Under the pieces are notes generated by a model, which made no database searches, was not told the origin of the DNA, and saw only the letters and a list, made by a program, of their open reading frames with translations. The position numbers and the translations under genes are program-made. This document shows positions 5,255 through 5,321 of a DNA stretch of 5,321 bases, one piece after another. The stretch's first letter is position 1, and each line of letters starts with the position of its first letter. Source of the DNA: Sulfuricella sp. (lineage in GTDB: Bacteria > Pseudomonadota > Gammaproteobacteria > Burkholderiales > Sulfuricellaceae); contig JAIOJM010000003.1 of the NCBI GenBank assembly GCA_019911785.1, positions 1-5,321 on the forward strand. Direction: 5' to 3'.

Positions 5255-5321
5255 CGGGTGTTCGGGCGGGCAATTTGCCGTAAAATCTAAAAGTGGCCAT
5301 TTTAAGTGATTTGATATGAAT
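5255..5321. promoter_or_regulatory. Intergenic region upstream of folB, with divergent -10-like boxes
   Basis: This AT-richer 67-bp stretch must hold the folB start signals. TAAAAT occurs on + at 5281-5286 and on - at 5304-5299, so the two form an inverted repeat, 12 bp apart. A small palindrome GGCAA-T-TTGCC (5269-5279) lies next to them. No convincing -35 box accompanies the + strand TAAAAT, and the -35 of the minus one would fall outside the window. Confidence 0.3.
5316..5321 (+). CDS. Possible start of a divergent gene (two codons visible)
   Basis: ATG AAT at the very end of the window follows an AT-rich, promoter-like stretch on the + strand. In many proteobacteria folB is divergent from plsY (glycerol-3-phosphate acyltransferase), which would fit, but two codons cannot identify a gene. 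Confidence 0.2.

Overview
The window looks like chromosomal DNA of a GC-rich proteobacterium. TrmD, L19, XerD and FolB all resemble the gamma/betaproteobacterial forms closely, and the ogt-xerD junction and general style suggest a betaproteobacterium, perhaps of the Nitrosomonadales. That placement is inferred from protein similarity recalled from memory, not from a search.

Left part (1-2198, all on +). The 3' end of trmD (tRNA m1G37 methyltransferase) is followed by rplS (ribosomal protein L19), closing the conserved rpsP-rimM-trmD-rplS operon at a perfect 15-bp hairpin terminator. A 190-bp gap follows with a pyrimidine-rich, hairpin-forming intergenic repeat and a 33-bp tandem duplication. 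Then come a methylated-DNA-protein-cysteine methyltransferase gene (ogt type) and xerD, which overlap by 23 bp.

Middle part (2217-3944, on -, convergent with xerD). This is a two-gene cassette. An exported subtilisin-like (S8) protease with signal peptide, I9-like propeptide and intact Asp/His/Ser triad is followed 9 bp later by a small exported protein with a BsuPI-type proteinase-inhibitor domain. The pair reads as a protease plus its cognate inhibitor acting outside the cytoplasm. This is the most interesting part of the window. A good sigma70-like promoter lies about 160 bp upstream of the protease start.

Right part (4167-5254, on -). folB (dihydroneopterin aldolase, folate synthesis) overlaps a downstream TSUP/TauE-type membrane permease gene. 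The permease reading frame is intact but has no ATG, GTG or TTG in its N-terminal region, so it probably starts at a rare codon coupled to the end of folB. The last 67 bp are a divergent intergenic region. A + strand ATG at 5316 may be the start of the next gene; plsY is a guess from the common folB/plsY arrangement.

No tRNA, rRNA, CRISPR array, insertion sequence or phage gene is visible.
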